Below, piece after piece: positions 8,674 through 18,214 of a DNA stretch of 64,000 nt; within the stretch, counting starts at the first letter, position 1; every line of letters begins with the position of its first letter. The stretch comes from CAYUVH01 sp964448135 (GTDB taxonomy: Bacteria > Verrucomicrobiota > Verrucomicrobiia > Limisphaerales > UBA8199), in assembly GCA_964448135.1 (NCBI GenBank), contig CAYUVH010000018.1:62001-126000 (forward strand). The letters are read 5' to 3'. Made by a program: the position numbers and the translations under genes. The notes under the pieces were generated by a model. The model was not told the origin of the DNA and searched no databases. It saw only the letters and a list, made by a program, of their open reading frames with translations.

Positions 8674-11109
8674 CTACCAGGGACGGCGCACACGGAAGAA
8701 CTCGCTACCGGATGCCGGCAAAGTGACACTGAGCACACTGGGACTTGCGGTTGGCGCATTGGTGACCCAGACCCACGACGTCGGCAAGGGCAGCGCGCCA
8801 GTCGACTCCAGAAGTGTATCCGCGATGCTGTTGGGCCACGAAAGCGTTGCGGCCTTGCCTGCCCGGCTGATCCCGATCGAAACCGGATTGCCGATAATGA
8901 TCGTGCCATTAAGGGTGGTACTGGCACCGGGCACGCTGGCCACCACCGACCAATTATAGCTGGCCGGTGTGGCGTAGGTGTGGGTCGGGAATTGATAGGT
9001 GCTGTGCGCTGAACCGTCTCCGAAATTCCAATTGAAGGACGCCGCAAGGAGGGTGTTGGTCACCGCCGGCACGACTCCGAAAGCTACGGGCCAGCCGGCA
9101 GGGTAACTCGGCGGGACGTGCGCGGTTGCCCCCAGGGAGAAAGGCCCCTGCGCCACCGTGACGGTTCCCGTGGCCAGGCCGGAATTTTTCGAACCATCCC
9201 ACGCCGCGTAGGTGAAGGTGTCGGTTCCGATGAACCCCTCGTTTGGGAAATACGTCAGGATGTGGTTGCTCACGCCGAGCGAACCGTTGGCCGGTTGGGA
9301 AATGATGCGCAACACTGCCGTTGGCGGTGTCACCGTTACGTTCAAGTTTAGCGGCGCGCTGTTAAGCGTGTTCCCGGAAGCGTCCTTGACGGTGGGTTCC
9401 GCGCTGGTGTTGATGGAATCGTTGCTGGCTCCATTGTGGCAGTTATAGCAGCCGATTATGGCGCCCCGGAACAGGTTTACCGTCACCGTGCCGCCATCAA
9501 AATTGGCCGTCAAAGTGCGGTTGTTCTGGGCGCGCGAAAGCACCGTGCCGCGATTGTCAGTACCGTGACAGGCCTGGCATTTGGCCAGGTTTCCCCCGAT
9601 GTAGTCGTGGTGCCCCGAGACCCAGCTTTGCCCGATCGGATGCATCCCATGAGGTCCATTGGTGGCGGTGCTGCTGCTCACGGACATGGAGACATGGCAG
9701 GAGTTGCATTCCACCATGACTCCGCCGTGGCCCTGGAGCGCGGCGTTGCGCAGGTTGTCATTTGCGTGCGTGCTGGGAAATTCCGCGTGCGTGGAGCCGT
9801 GGCAGGCGGAACATTGCAGGCCGCCATGACCCACGGAAAATCGATACAGCGAAAGGCCGGTGGCTGGCGTATTGGGCGTGGTGGCGAAGGTTTGATTGGC
9901 CGGAACGCGCACGGTGCCGTTGGTGTCGGTGAACACCGAGGTGTAACGGATCTGGCCATTGTTGCTGGTGGCGGTGCCACTGTGGCATTGCTGGCAGGTC
10001 GGCTCCATGAACCAACCAACCCGGGTGAGCGCGCCCACGGTGCTCATGTTGCCGTGGCAGGCCTGGCATTGCATCTCCATGGAGCCGTCCGGAGCGATCG
10101 CTCCACCCATCGCTCCCCGCAGACATTTGGTGGTGGAGCCGGGGTGACAACGGTAACAGGCCGCGCGGTTGGCGGAGTTGTCGAGCGTGGTGTTCAGCAC
10201 GGGATCCTGCACGTGGGCATGAAAAGCATGTACTGACGCGGTCAGCGGCGGAATCGTGCTATAGCTGGGCGCGCCCAGCGCCTCCGAAGCGTGACAGGCG
10301 GCGCACAGAACGGGTTTGCCGTCCGCGACCACCCCTCGATAGAGCCCCTGCGGATTGAAGCCGCGCGCGGCCAGCGCTGCCCGGTAAAGGGCGGGATGCT
10401 GGGCAAACTCATGTTCATCGTGCAGCCGCAGAATATTCAGCCGAAAATCGCGTTCCGTTAGTCCGTCCCATAGCCAGCCCGCGGCGGGCTTCGCTGAAGC
10501 TTGAGTGCCCGAGGCGTGGCAGGCGCGGCAATCCATCTCATCAGAGACCGGCAGGACGATGTCGTTGGTGGCGATGGGTTGGTTCGCCGCATTGCGGGCA
10601 ATGAGTCGCATCAGCGGATAGGGGTTTTTGTTATGTGCGTCATCGTAAGGCGATATGGGTATGCCCTCGGCGCGAAACCAGTTGACCCTGGTAAAAACAC
10701 CGCCGGCCGGCTGATTGGTCTGCTCGAACAACATGCTTTGCGGGACATTGCTGACGCCCGGCATGGACCAACCCGCCAGGCCCCCTTCCGGCGCGAGGGT
10801 GGCGCCAAAGAGCGCGGTGGCATACGTGTAATAATTACCTTTGCCCATGGCGGTCGAGTTGAACGAGCCGCCCGGGTCGGTGACGGCCTGGTAGGTCACC
10901 GTGTAGCCTGCAGCGTTGGTCACCAGCTTGCCGGCGACGATGAGCTGGGACTCGATCGTGTTGTAAGGCGGCAGGATTGAAAACACCGAGTAATCACTGT
11001 CCATGCAGTGCATGCCCAGATTATTCCAACCGAGGATTTGGTTGTTGGCGGCGGCGAGAGAAAGCGGGGCTGCCAGCGCCGCCAGAACCGTCCATTTGAG
11101 TGTGCTCAT
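8674..11109 (-). CDS. Exported nonahaem c-type cytochrome with Ig-like and PKD domains
   Basis: 811 residues with an N-terminal signal peptide (MSTLKWTVLAALAAPLSLAA). There are nine CxxCH haem-attachment motifs, starting near residues 194, 269, 318, 348, 372, 433, 468, 511 and 554. The region before them (ILGWNNLGMHCMDSDYSVFS) has one Cys-His site that may be an axial ligand. After the haem region comes an Ig-like/cadherin-like segment (about 600-665, containing FIGTDTFTYAAWDGS) and a PKD-like domain (about 685-740, FNWNFGDGSAHSTY), then a C-terminal beta domain ending FFRVRRPW. Likely periplasmic or outer-surface electron carrier or multihaem oxidoreductase; substrate unknown. It stands alone between non-redox genes, with no cytochrome maturation or quinone partner nearby. 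Confidence 0.85.
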   Translation of the reverse strand: MSTLKWTVLAALAAPLSLAAANNQILGWNNLGMHCMDSDYSVFSILPPYNTIESQLIVAGKLVTNAAGYTVTYQAVTDPGGSFNSTAMGKGNYYTYATALFGATLAPEGGLAGWSMPGVSNVPQSMLFEQTNQPAGGVFTRVNWFRAEGIPISPYDDAHNKNPYPLMRLIARNAANQPIATNDIVLPVSDEMDCRACHASGTQASAKPAAGWLWDGLTERDFRLNILRLHDEHEFAQHPALYRAALAARGFNPQGLYRGVVADGKPVLCAACHASEALGAPSYSTIPPLTASVHAFHAHVQDPVLNTTLDNSANRAACYRCHPGSTTKCLRGAMGGAIAPDGSMEMQCQACHGNMSTVGALTRVGWFMEPTCQQCHSGTATSNNGQIRYTSVFTDTNGTVRVPANQTFATTPNTPATGLSLYRFSVGHGGLQCSACHGSTHAEFPSTHANDNLRNAALQGHGGVMVECNSCHVSMSVSSSTATNGPHGMHPIGQSWVSGHHDYIGGNLAKCQACHGTDNRGTVLSRAQNNRTLTANFDGGTVTVNLFRGAIIGCYNCHNGASNDSINTSAEPTVKDASGNTLNSAPLNLNVTVTPPTAVLRIISQPANGSLGVSNHILTYFPNEGFIGTDTFTYAAWDGSKNSGLATGTVTVAQGPFSLGATAHVPPSYPAGWPVAFGVVPAVTNTLLAASFNWNFGDGSAHSTYQFPTHTYATPASYNWSVVASVPGASTTLNGTIIIGNPVSIGISRAGKAATLSWPNSIADTLLESTGALPLPTSWVWVTNAPTASPSVLSVTLPASGSEFFRVRRPW

Positions 11110-12128
11110 AAAAAGAAACCGCTGCTACAACCGGGCCGTAACCATGAGAAAAGTTACAAATCAAGTTCGGCTGGCATCCGCGAAGTTGATAGTGATGTGG
11201 TCCAGAAGATTACCGAAACATCGAGGGGCTCCAGCGTGGTTAAACGAAGACAAACGAGTTAAGGAGCTTTGCGTCAGCGAGCTTTGAGCCCGGTACGATT
11301 GAACGCGCCCGTGCCGTACTAACGCAAACAAATAGCTGACAGAACCCAGGAGAATCTCTTCTCTTTTTTTGGCCGGGTAGTTACAAGGAATGATTTGTCA
11401 GCCGAGCAAGTTCAGCCATTTCCTGTGCGCCTTAGCGTCCTTCGCTCTTTGCGTGGTTGTTCCCGTCCGTGCCTTTGTGGCTCTGTGGTGAATTCCTGAT
11501 TTCTCCCCGCTCCCGCCTCCAGCCTTATTTTCGCTTCCTTCAGTTCGATCATCCCAGAGCTCTCCGGCCAAATACTCTGGCGCATTTTTTCGCCTCCATT
11601 TTTTGCGAGCTGACCCCCTCAAATTTCCCTCGCTCCGCCGCTTGACACCCAGATCGTCCTGAGCAAAATATCAGCTGGCAGGAGGATGGATTCCCGATTC
11701 CATGGGAAGCAGCATCATGATAGTAATGATCTTTGACATCAGCATTCCAAGACGGTGGAAGGCAGACGCAAGCTGGACCGGGTCGAATCAAAGCAATCCG
11801 GGTAAATCCGGGTAGATCCTGGTAAATCCGGGTAGATCCTGCCAAAAAAATTCGGCGGCCAGGTCCTGTCCGCCATAACGCGTTTTATCCCGGCTGTCGC
11901 CTTGGCGCGAAATCCAAGCATGAATCCGCTTATAATTTTGTGCCGTTCTAATGCAACGCAATGGAAATCCTCCGCTGCAAGTTCCTGCTCCATACGAGCT
12001 TGCGGTTTCCACAAATTCCCTCCAGTTCAAATGCAAAATCCGGGTTTTATCGCACTTCCAAACCGAAAGCGCCCGTTGACTTGGCTCCGGACGGCGGCTA
12101 CCCTGCATCGGGTTAGGCCCTAGCTGCC
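11110..12128. other. 1-kb intergenic region with decayed simple repeats
   Basis: No supportable gene. The stretch 11410-11500 (around CGCCTTAGCGTCCTTCGC and GTGCCTTTGTGGCTCTG) resembles the low-complexity spacer repeats seen elsewhere in the window, for example 39080-39120. A decamer tandem array lies at 11796-11845. Several short frames cross the array and translate into repeats such as STRIYPDLPG, which marks them as repeat shadows rather than genes. Confidence 0.6.
11796..11845. repeat. Tandem array of a 10-base unit, five copies
   Basis: Units read ATCCGGGTAA, ATCCGGGTAG, ATCCTGGTAA, ATCCGGGTAG, ATCCTGCCAA, with no gaps. The alternation of the last base gives a partial 20-base period, close to two DNA helical turns. 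It lies about 280 bases upstream of the zinc-ribbon gene. Confidence 0.85.
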
Positions 12129-12857
12129 ATGTTGGAAGTCATTGAAAAACTGCTGATCCTCCAGGACCGCGACCGGAAACTCCGCCGCGTGGAGGGAGAA
12201 CTCGCCCATATCGGCCCCGAACGCCTCGGTTTCAAGGGCCGGACCGCCGATGCCCAGGCCGGCCTCGAAGCCGCCAAAACCCGTGTCAAACAGATCGAGT
12301 CCTCCCGCAAGAGCCTGGAAATCGAGGTCGAGGAGAAAAAGAACCTGATCATCAAGTACGCCAACCAGCAGTTCCAGACCCGCAAGAACGAGGAATACCG
12401 CGCCCTCCAGAATGAAATCGAAGGCTGCAAACAGGCCATCACCAAAATCGAGGACCAGGAAATTGAGTTGATGGAGCAGGCTGAATCGGCCCAAAAGGAC
12501 GTCGCCCGCGCCAACCAGGTCCTCGCCGAAGCCAAAAAGCTCGCCGACGACCAGATTTCGCAACTCGACCAGCGCGAAGTAAACCTCAAAAAGGAACTCA
12601 CCGAACTCCAGGCCAACCGCGCCGAACTCGCCCAGGCGGTCGATGACACCACCCGCAGCCGCTACGAACGCCTCGTCCGTACCAAAGGTGAAAACGTCGT
12701 CGTCGGCGTCCAGCACGGCATGTGTGGCGGCTGTCACATGAAGCTCCCCGCGCAGATCCTCGTCTCGTGCCAGGCCAGCCAGGAAATCACCGCCTGCACC
12801 AATTGCGGCCGCCTGCTCTACTACACGCGCGACATGGACCTCGCCGTCGCCGATTAG
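12129..12857 (+). CDS. Coiled-coil protein with C-terminal C4 zinc ribbon (COG1579 / CdsZ type)
   Basis: 242 residues. The first roughly 185 are a long charged helical coiled coil (KNEEYRALQNEIEGCKQAI is a characteristic family stretch). The C-terminus carries a zinc ribbon with CGGC near 199-202 and CTNC near 223-226, plus one extra Cys at about 214. Members of this family are cytosolic, and some have been linked to nucleic-acid or ribosome-associated roles; the precise function here is unknown. The ATG at 12129 gives the usual family length. The next gene begins about 135 bases downstream on the same strand but encodes an exported enzyme, so an operon is doubtful. Confidence 0.88.
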   Translation: MLEVIEKLLILQDRDRKLRRVEGELAHIGPERLGFKGRTADAQAGLEAAKTRVKQIESSRKSLEIEVEEKKNLIIKYANQQFQTRKNEEYRALQNEIEGCKQAITKIEDQEIELMEQAESAQKDVARANQVLAEAKKLADDQISQLDQREVNLKKELTELQANRAELAQAVDDTTRSRYERLVRTKGENVVVGVQHGMCGGCHMKLPAQILVSCQASQEITACTNCGRLLYYTRDMDLAVAD

Positions 12858-12991
12858 GCTGCACCGTTCCTCATCCTAATCTTACTCGTAATCCCAATCC
12901 TCCACTTTTCGTTTTCCGTCCAACTTGCGTTTCTCTGCGACTGGTGAAACGTTTAACAGTGCCAGAACCGATCCGAATTCAAGCCTGCCGA

Positions 12992-15900
12992 ATGGCTGGC
13001 TGGATTTTCCTCCTCCTGACCCTCGGTAAGCTGACCGCGCTTCCCGCCGCCACCATCACCCTTCAATCCAGCGTCCTCGGCCCCACCCCCGCTTCGCTCG
13101 CCTATAACGCCGGCCATTTCGCTCCCGGCAGCAACACCAAAGACTGGTGGCATTATGCCGCCGTAACCGGCGCGCGCGTATTCATCAGTCCCAGCCTCAT
13201 CGAGCCCTCGGACGATATCGGCGGTTGGGGCGATGGCGTGACCGATCAGGCCAGCTTTCTCTCGCGGCGCGCCGCCCTGCGCGCGAATCCGCTCAACACG
13301 AATTACATCAACTGGCCCTACCTCACGAACCGCTTCGGCCTCACGCTCCAGCACGGCGCGAACATCCTCCGCCCGAACTACGCCTGCGGCGAATTGCAGA
13401 AGCTCGGCATCAGCATCCTGATTTGCGCCAGCGCCACGCCGGGAACTTTTCCACTCACCTCAACCAACGACTGGGCGGGCAAATGGGAGCTCTGGCAGCA
13501 CTTCTACGCGGAGGCTTTTTACCTGGGGAAGAATTTCGGCGTGGAAAAATACCAGATGTACAACGAGCCGAATCTCGACACCATCACGGTGACCGACTTC
13601 GTCCAGCGCCTGCAGTTGGTTTCCGACGCCGTGCAATGCGCCCTCACGGACGTCAACCAGCTCTATGGCAAGACGCTGGCACCGCAGATGTTCGCGCCCG
13701 TCTCCGCCGGCACGGCGAGCAGCACCTGGGCAAGCTGGGGGCAACCCGTGGTCACGAACCGCCACAAGGATTTTCAAGGACAAACCTCGACGAACAACTG
13801 GCTGATCCGGACGTACGACTACCACGAATACAACTCCAGCCCGGGTAATTTCGGAAACAATCTCGCGAGCCTCAATAGTTCGATGACCGCGGCCATGTCG
13901 CCGGAGCCGCGTTTTCCGACCGCCATCTCCGAATTCAACGTCCACACCGCCGGCGTCTTTGCCACGCTCACCGATACGTTGGATTCGCCGGCGCAGTATG
14001 CCGCGTTTGGCGCGATCGTCGTGAATCTTGTGAATAACTTTTGCAATGAACTTTATGTCTTCAAGTTCAGCCAGACGCTGTACTCGGACACGGTGCCGAT
14101 CAAGAAGAACGGCATGATGTTTGTGGACAACACCAACTCGCCCTACAACCTCGGCGGCATCACGAAAGCGGGCGAAGTCTGGCGGCTGTTCAACCGCGGC
14201 GCGGCGCCGGGACGCACGCGGCTCAACCTGATCAAAGGCACGGGCGCGACCGGCGTGGACGCGCTGGCCGCCTACGATCCGGCCGCGCAGATGTATCATG
14301 TGTTTGCGGCGAATGATGCGGGTGACGTGGGTCTGACGTTTGACACGACTGCCTGGGGTCTGCCGTCAGGCCAACCGGGAGTGCTGCGGGAGGTAAGCGA
14401 ATCATGTTACGGCGGCGTGCGCGCGGTGGTCACTCCGTCGGGTGCGCAGTATTCGCCGGGAACGTCGGTCTCGAACACGGTCTGGCTGCTGAGCGTCCCC
14501 GCCCGTCCGATATTGACCAACCAAATCGTCGCGGCAACCGAGGATGCGATGGTGGCCGACGGGGCGAATCGCGCGCGGAATTATCGTTCGAACGCAACGT
14601 GCATCGTACGCAACAGCTCCACCAACACCGCGAATCGCAGCGCCGCCCTCATCAAGTTTCACCTGCCGAACGTGAATCGCGCGGACATTCAGTTCGCTTT
14701 GCTGACGGTGCGCGCCTCGTCTCTCAACGGAAGCGCGCCGGTGCAGGCGCACGTTTACGGCATCACCAACAACACCTGGTCGCGGCAGACCGTCGCGTGG
14801 AGCAACGCGCCGAACCTTGCCCAGAACATTTCCGCCGGGCAGAACTTCACCAACAATTTTGTGCTCGGAGCAGGCGACTCGGCGGCGATGTCCGGCCAGT
14901 TCGTGGCGGATGCGAGTTCCGTCGATCGCACCATCGATGTCACCGACTTCATCAAGTCCGCGCCGACCAACGATGTCTCCTTTCTCGTGGTGCGGGAGAA
15001 TCGCTACTACGGCGACGTCCAGGACGCTGACGGAATGAACATCGTCTCCGGCTGGACCAACGCCGGCGCGGGGCCACGGCTGCAATTCATCGTGGCGCAA
15101 TCAGCCAGCAATGGCGCGCCGGTGATTGTCGGGCAGCCCACGGGCGTGACCGTCAACACCGGGAGTCCCGCGACTTTCTCTGTCGCGAGCCAGGGGACAT
15201 CGCCGCTGTATTATCAATGGCGGTTCAACGGCACGACCCATATCGGCGGAGCGACGCAATCGTCGCTGACCATCCTTAACGCGCAGTCCACCAATGAGGG
15301 TGATTACAGCGTGATCGTTTCGAATACAGCGGGCGTGGCGATCAGCTCAAACGCCGCGCTCACGGTGTTACCCATTGGCATCGCCCTGCCCTGGTATGAA
15401 GGATTTGCCTACACCCCGGGCTGGGTACTCAATGGCCAGAGTGGCTGGGTGTTGAATTCGGGCACCAGCGGGACAATTGAATCCGGCTCACTGTCGCTCA
15501 ATGGGCTGGCGGCATCCGCGGGAAACAAACTCACCTGGGGTGGACCGGCCATGAGCCTGCGCCTGCCACTCGGCGCGACTTTGCTTTCGGGCGACGTTTA
15601 TTTCTCCTTTCTCTTGCGTGTCGATACGCTAGGCACGTCGTTCAACAGCACGGCCACGATTGCGGGCTTCACCACGGGCACCGGCACTGCGTTTGTCACC
15701 AAGGTGAATCTCCAAACCAATGGCGTGGGCGGGTATGTCCTCGGCGTTTCCAAGAGCACGGGCACCACTTACGGCGCCTGGTCGGCGACAAATTTCAGTC
15801 CCGGTGAGACAGTCTTCATCGTGGGCCGCTATCGGTTCGTCAGCGGCACGGGCACGTCCGATCTTTGCGACCTGTGGATCAATCCTTCACCAGCCACCTT

Positions 15901-16285
15901 CGGCGCAGCTTCGCCGCCGTCTGCAACGCTCGCGGGGGTGGGCAGTGGCGGGAATGACCTGGGCCAGATCGACCGATTCTTTTTTCGGTCGGGCGGCTCC
16001 AGTGCGAGCCCGTCCAAGCTCGTGACCGATGAGTTGCGCCTGGGGTTGGACTGGGCATCGGTTACGCCGCCGCCACCGGTCTCCCTTGGCGCGTCGCTTT
16101 CGGGCTCCTCATTTGCTCTGCGGTGGACAACCAATCTGGCCGGCTTCCAAATCCAGTCCACTGCTTCGCTGGAACCGCCGGTTGTGTGGAGCAATGAGCC
16201 GGCCGCGCCGGTAATCAGCGGGACCAATTTCCAATGGTCGGCGGGGACGAGCAACGACGCCCGTTATTTCCGGCTGACGAAGTGA
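12992..16285 (+). CDS. Exported putative glycoside hydrolase with CBM-like and Ig-like domains
   Basis: 1097 residues from the ATG at 12992, which starts a signal peptide (MAGWIFLLLTLGKLTALPAA); the open frame runs far upstream into the previous gene, so earlier starts are unlikely, though a GTG at 12944 is possible. The N-terminal 450 residues look like a TIM-barrel glycosidase: YQMYNEPNLD near 187-196 offers an acid/base Glu (about 192) and TAISEFNVHT near 310-319 a nucleophile Glu (about 314). Residues 520-700 (ALIKFHLPNVNRADIQFALL, TWSRQTVAWSNAPN) match the DNRLRE/CBM96-like carbohydrate-binding pattern. An Ig-like domain follows (about 705-795) and then a beta-sandwich region (about 800-1000). 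It ends in a C-terminal beta domain, YFRLTK. I cannot assign a GH family or substrate. Confidence 0.72.
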   Translation: MAGWIFLLLTLGKLTALPAATITLQSSVLGPTPASLAYNAGHFAPGSNTKDWWHYAAVTGARVFISPSLIEPSDDIGGWGDGVTDQASFLSRRAALRANPLNTNYINWPYLTNRFGLTLQHGANILRPNYACGELQKLGISILICASATPGTFPLTSTNDWAGKWELWQHFYAEAFYLGKNFGVEKYQMYNEPNLDTITVTDFVQRLQLVSDAVQCALTDVNQLYGKTLAPQMFAPVSAGTASSTWASWGQPVVTNRHKDFQGQTSTNNWLIRTYDYHEYNSSPGNFGNNLASLNSSMTAAMSPEPRFPTAISEFNVHTAGVFATLTDTLDSPAQYAAFGAIVVNLVNNFCNELYVFKFSQTLYSDTVPIKKNGMMFVDNTNSPYNLGGITKAGEVWRLFNRGAAPGRTRLNLIKGTGATGVDALAAYDPAAQMYHVFAANDAGDVGLTFDTTAWGLPSGQPGVLREVSESCYGGVRAVVTPSGAQYSPGTSVSNTVWLLSVPARPILTNQIVAATEDAMVADGANRARNYRSNATCIVRNSSTNTANRSAALIKFHLPNVNRADIQFALLTVRASSLNGSAPVQAHVYGITNNTWSRQTVAWSNAPNLAQNISAGQNFTNNFVLGAGDSAAMSGQFVADASSVDRTIDVTDFIKSAPTNDVSFLVVRENRYYGDVQDADGMNIVSGWTNAGAGPRLQFIVAQSASNGAPVIVGQPTGVTVNTGSPATFSVASQGTSPLYYQWRFNGTTHIGGATQSSLTILNAQSTNEGDYSVIVSNTAGVAISSNAALTVLPIGIALPWYEGFAYTPGWVLNGQSGWVLNSGTSGTIESGSLSLNGLAASAGNKLTWGGPAMSLRLPLGATLLSGDVYFSFLLRVDTLGTSFNSTATIAGFTTGTGTAFVTKVNLQTNGVGGYVLGVSKSTGTTYGAWSATNFSPGETVFIVGRYRFVSGTGTSDLCDLWINPSPATFGAASPPSATLAGVGSGGNDLGQIDRFFFRSGGSSASPSKLVTDELRLGLDWASVTPPPPVSLGASLSGSSFALRWTTNLAGFQIQSTASLEPPVVWSNEPAAPVISGTNFQWSAGTSNDARYFRLTK

Positions 16286-16292
16286 CGCGACG

Positions 16293-17573
16293 TCACTTCA
16301 ACTTCTTCACCAGGACCTTCGAGTTTCGCCCGCTGGCATCGTACTTCTCGCGGCGCGAGGGCGGCAGATCGTCCGGCGTGCCTTCGGCGAACCCGCCCTT
16401 GGATTGAAAATAGGTGAACGCCTGCGTGGACAGAGTGACCAACTCATCCAGCCCGAGTTCGCGCGCGCGGTTCTCCACGAACTGAATCAACTTCCGGCCG
16501 ATGCCCTGATTTTCGTGGGCGGCGCTGACGTACAGAAAAGCCAGCTCCCCCTTCTTCTGTTCCGAGTAAATGTGGAGCGCCACGCACGCGACGGGGTTGC
16601 GATCAATTTCGAAGATGTAATAGTCGCCCAGTTGCTTCTCAATGCTGAACCGCGTGCGCTTGACCAGTTCCTCCGAAGCGACCGAGGACTTGGTCAGATT
16701 CAGGATGCTGCGGATGTCCTTCTTCATCGCCCGCCGAATCTGCTGGAATTCGTTGGCGTAGATCAAGGTGCCGACGCCTTCGTTGGTGAACACTTCCGCG
16801 AGGAGCCCTTCCTCCACCGCGCCATTGATGACGTGCACGCGCGGCACGCCCCCTTTGCAGGCGGCGGCGGCGTGGATGGCTTTCGAAAGCATTTCCGGCT
16901 GCACGGAATTCTTTTGCAGCGCGAGCACCGATTCCAAATCCGCTAGCGGCATCTGACGGATCACCGCCTCCCCCACGCCAATGCCGTCATAGGGCGTGAT
17001 GAACATCAGCTTCACCGCCTTCAAGGATTCCGCGGCGGCCAGGGCAACACCGTCCGAATTCACCCGATACGTCTTGCCGTCACCATCAAAACCCAGCGGC
17101 GGCAGCACCGGGATGATGCCATTGTCCATGAGCTTCTGGCACATCTCGACGTCCACGCGCTCCACTTTACCGGTAAATAGATGGTCCACGCCGTGAATGA
17201 TGCCCAGCGGATGCGCCACCACCGCGTTCGTGCAGGCGGCTCGCAAATCATGCGCGGACAGGCCTTCAAGAATTTCATGCGTCAACCGGTTCGCCGCCGT
17301 CAGCGCCAGCTTGAATGTGGCCTCATCGGTGACCCCCATCCCATCGAGGTCGGAGGGTTTCACCTTCTGCTCGGCAGCCATCGCCTTGATCTGGGCGGAC
17401 GCGCCATGCACGAGCACTACGCGGATGTTCAGCGAGCGCAGCACGGCTATGTCCATCAAGATGTTGCCGAAGTTCTCGTCCGTGACGATGGCGCCGTCCA
17501 CGCTGATGATGAACGTTTTCTCCCGGAACTGCGGAATATACCGCAGGATGCCGCGTAAGTCGGTGAGTTTCAC
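16293..17573 (-). CDS. argA: Amino-acid N-acetyltransferase (N-acetylglutamate synthase)
   Basis: Forms N-acetylglutamate from glutamate and acetyl-CoA, the first step of arginine synthesis. 426 residues with the classic two-domain layout: an amino-acid-kinase-like domain (about 1-280; VVLVHGASAQI is the family glycine-rich motif) and a C-terminal GNAT domain (about 285-426; ENQGIGRKLIQF is the acetyl-CoA-binding signature, followed by LSTQAFTYFQSKGGF). The start is GTG at 17573; no ATG fits better. It ends 7 bases from the convergent upstream gene's stop at 16285. The other arginine genes are not in the window. A stand-alone NAGK is less likely because the GNAT domain is present. Confidence 0.9.
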   Translation of the reverse strand: MKLTDLRGILRYIPQFREKTFIISVDGAIVTDENFGNILMDIAVLRSLNIRVVLVHGASAQIKAMAAEQKVKPSDLDGMGVTDEATFKLALTAANRLTHEILEGLSAHDLRAACTNAVVAHPLGIIHGVDHLFTGKVERVDVEMCQKLMDNGIIPVLPPLGFDGDGKTYRVNSDGVALAAAESLKAVKLMFITPYDGIGVGEAVIRQMPLADLESVLALQKNSVQPEMLSKAIHAAAACKGGVPRVHVINGAVEEGLLAEVFTNEGVGTLIYANEFQQIRRAMKKDIRSILNLTKSSVASEELVKRTRFSIEKQLGDYYIFEIDRNPVACVALHIYSEQKKGELAFLYVSAAHENQGIGRKLIQFVENRARELGLDELVTLSTQAFTYFQSKGGFAEGTPDDLPPSRREKYDASGRNSKVLVKKLK

Positions 17574-17704
17574 TATATCACTAATTAATTTCCATTAAGA
17601 CCAAATTAAGGATTGGATTTATTTGTTGGTGCTTTCAATACAATTGTCTTTCCATATTTCCAATGCTTTTTACGCTTCGCGGGCAAAACCAGATGCGGAT
17701 CAAC

Positions 17705-18199
17705 ATGAAATCGACAACGACGTTAGCCATTCTCCTCGCCACCACGCCCTTGCTGCTGGCCGCGCCGGACCTGACCAAAATGCCGCCGGCCTCCGACAAA
17801 AAGGATCTGACCTACGCCAAAGACATCCAGCCGATGTTCAAAGAATCGTGCATGCGCTGTCATGGCGCCGAACGGCCGAAGGCGGGCCTGCGTCTCGACA
17901 GCGTGGAGGCCGTTCTGAAGGGAAGCAAGGACGGTAAAGTCGTCCAACCGGGCAAACCGCTGGACAGTCAGCTGCTCATCGCCGTATCGCAACTCGATCC
18001 GAAGACCGCGATGCCGCCGAAACGCCGCGCGCGTGGTCCGGGCGGCCAACCGCCGGCGGCTTCCACCGAAGGTGATCGCAAGGAAGGCGAACAAAAAGGC
18101 GGACCCGGCGGAGGTCCCGGAGGGCACCCGCCGGCGCCGCCGTTGACCGCGGAGCAAGTGGGAATTGTGCGCGCGTGGATCGCCCAGGGAGCGAAGTAA
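17705..18199 (+). CDS. Small exported monohaem cytochrome-type protein (planctomycete-type cytochrome domain)
   Basis: 164 residues with a signal peptide (MKSTTTLAILLATTPLLLAA). One haem motif, CMRCH, lies in DIQPMFKESCMRCHGAERPKAGLRLDS, whose arrangement matches the cytochrome-C-type domain common at the start of large Planctomycetes/Verrucomicrobia secreted proteins; here it stands alone. The C-terminal part has a low-complexity Gly/Pro stretch (about 100-145) and then LTAEQVGIVRAWIAQGAK, typical of the end of this domain. Start choice: ATG at 17705 gives the best signal peptide; in-frame codons at 17663 and 17693 are possible. Convergent with hisC. Probably periplasmic; redox partner unknown. 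Confidence 0.8.
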   Translation: MKSTTTLAILLATTPLLLAAPDLTKMPPASDKKDLTYAKDIQPMFKESCMRCHGAERPKAGLRLDSVEAVLKGSKDGKVVQPGKPLDSQLLIAVSQLDPKTAMPPKRRARGPGGQPPAASTEGDRKEGEQKGGPGGGPGGHPPAPPLTAEQVGIVRAWIAQGAK

Positions 18200-18214
18200 C
18201 CGCTTCCGTCCCGG

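Noticed and set aside
11739..12108. Minus-strand open frames of about 90-106 residues across the decamer array
   Set aside because: The translations contain STRIYPDLPG repeats caused by the array, have no start signals, and no domain is recognisable.
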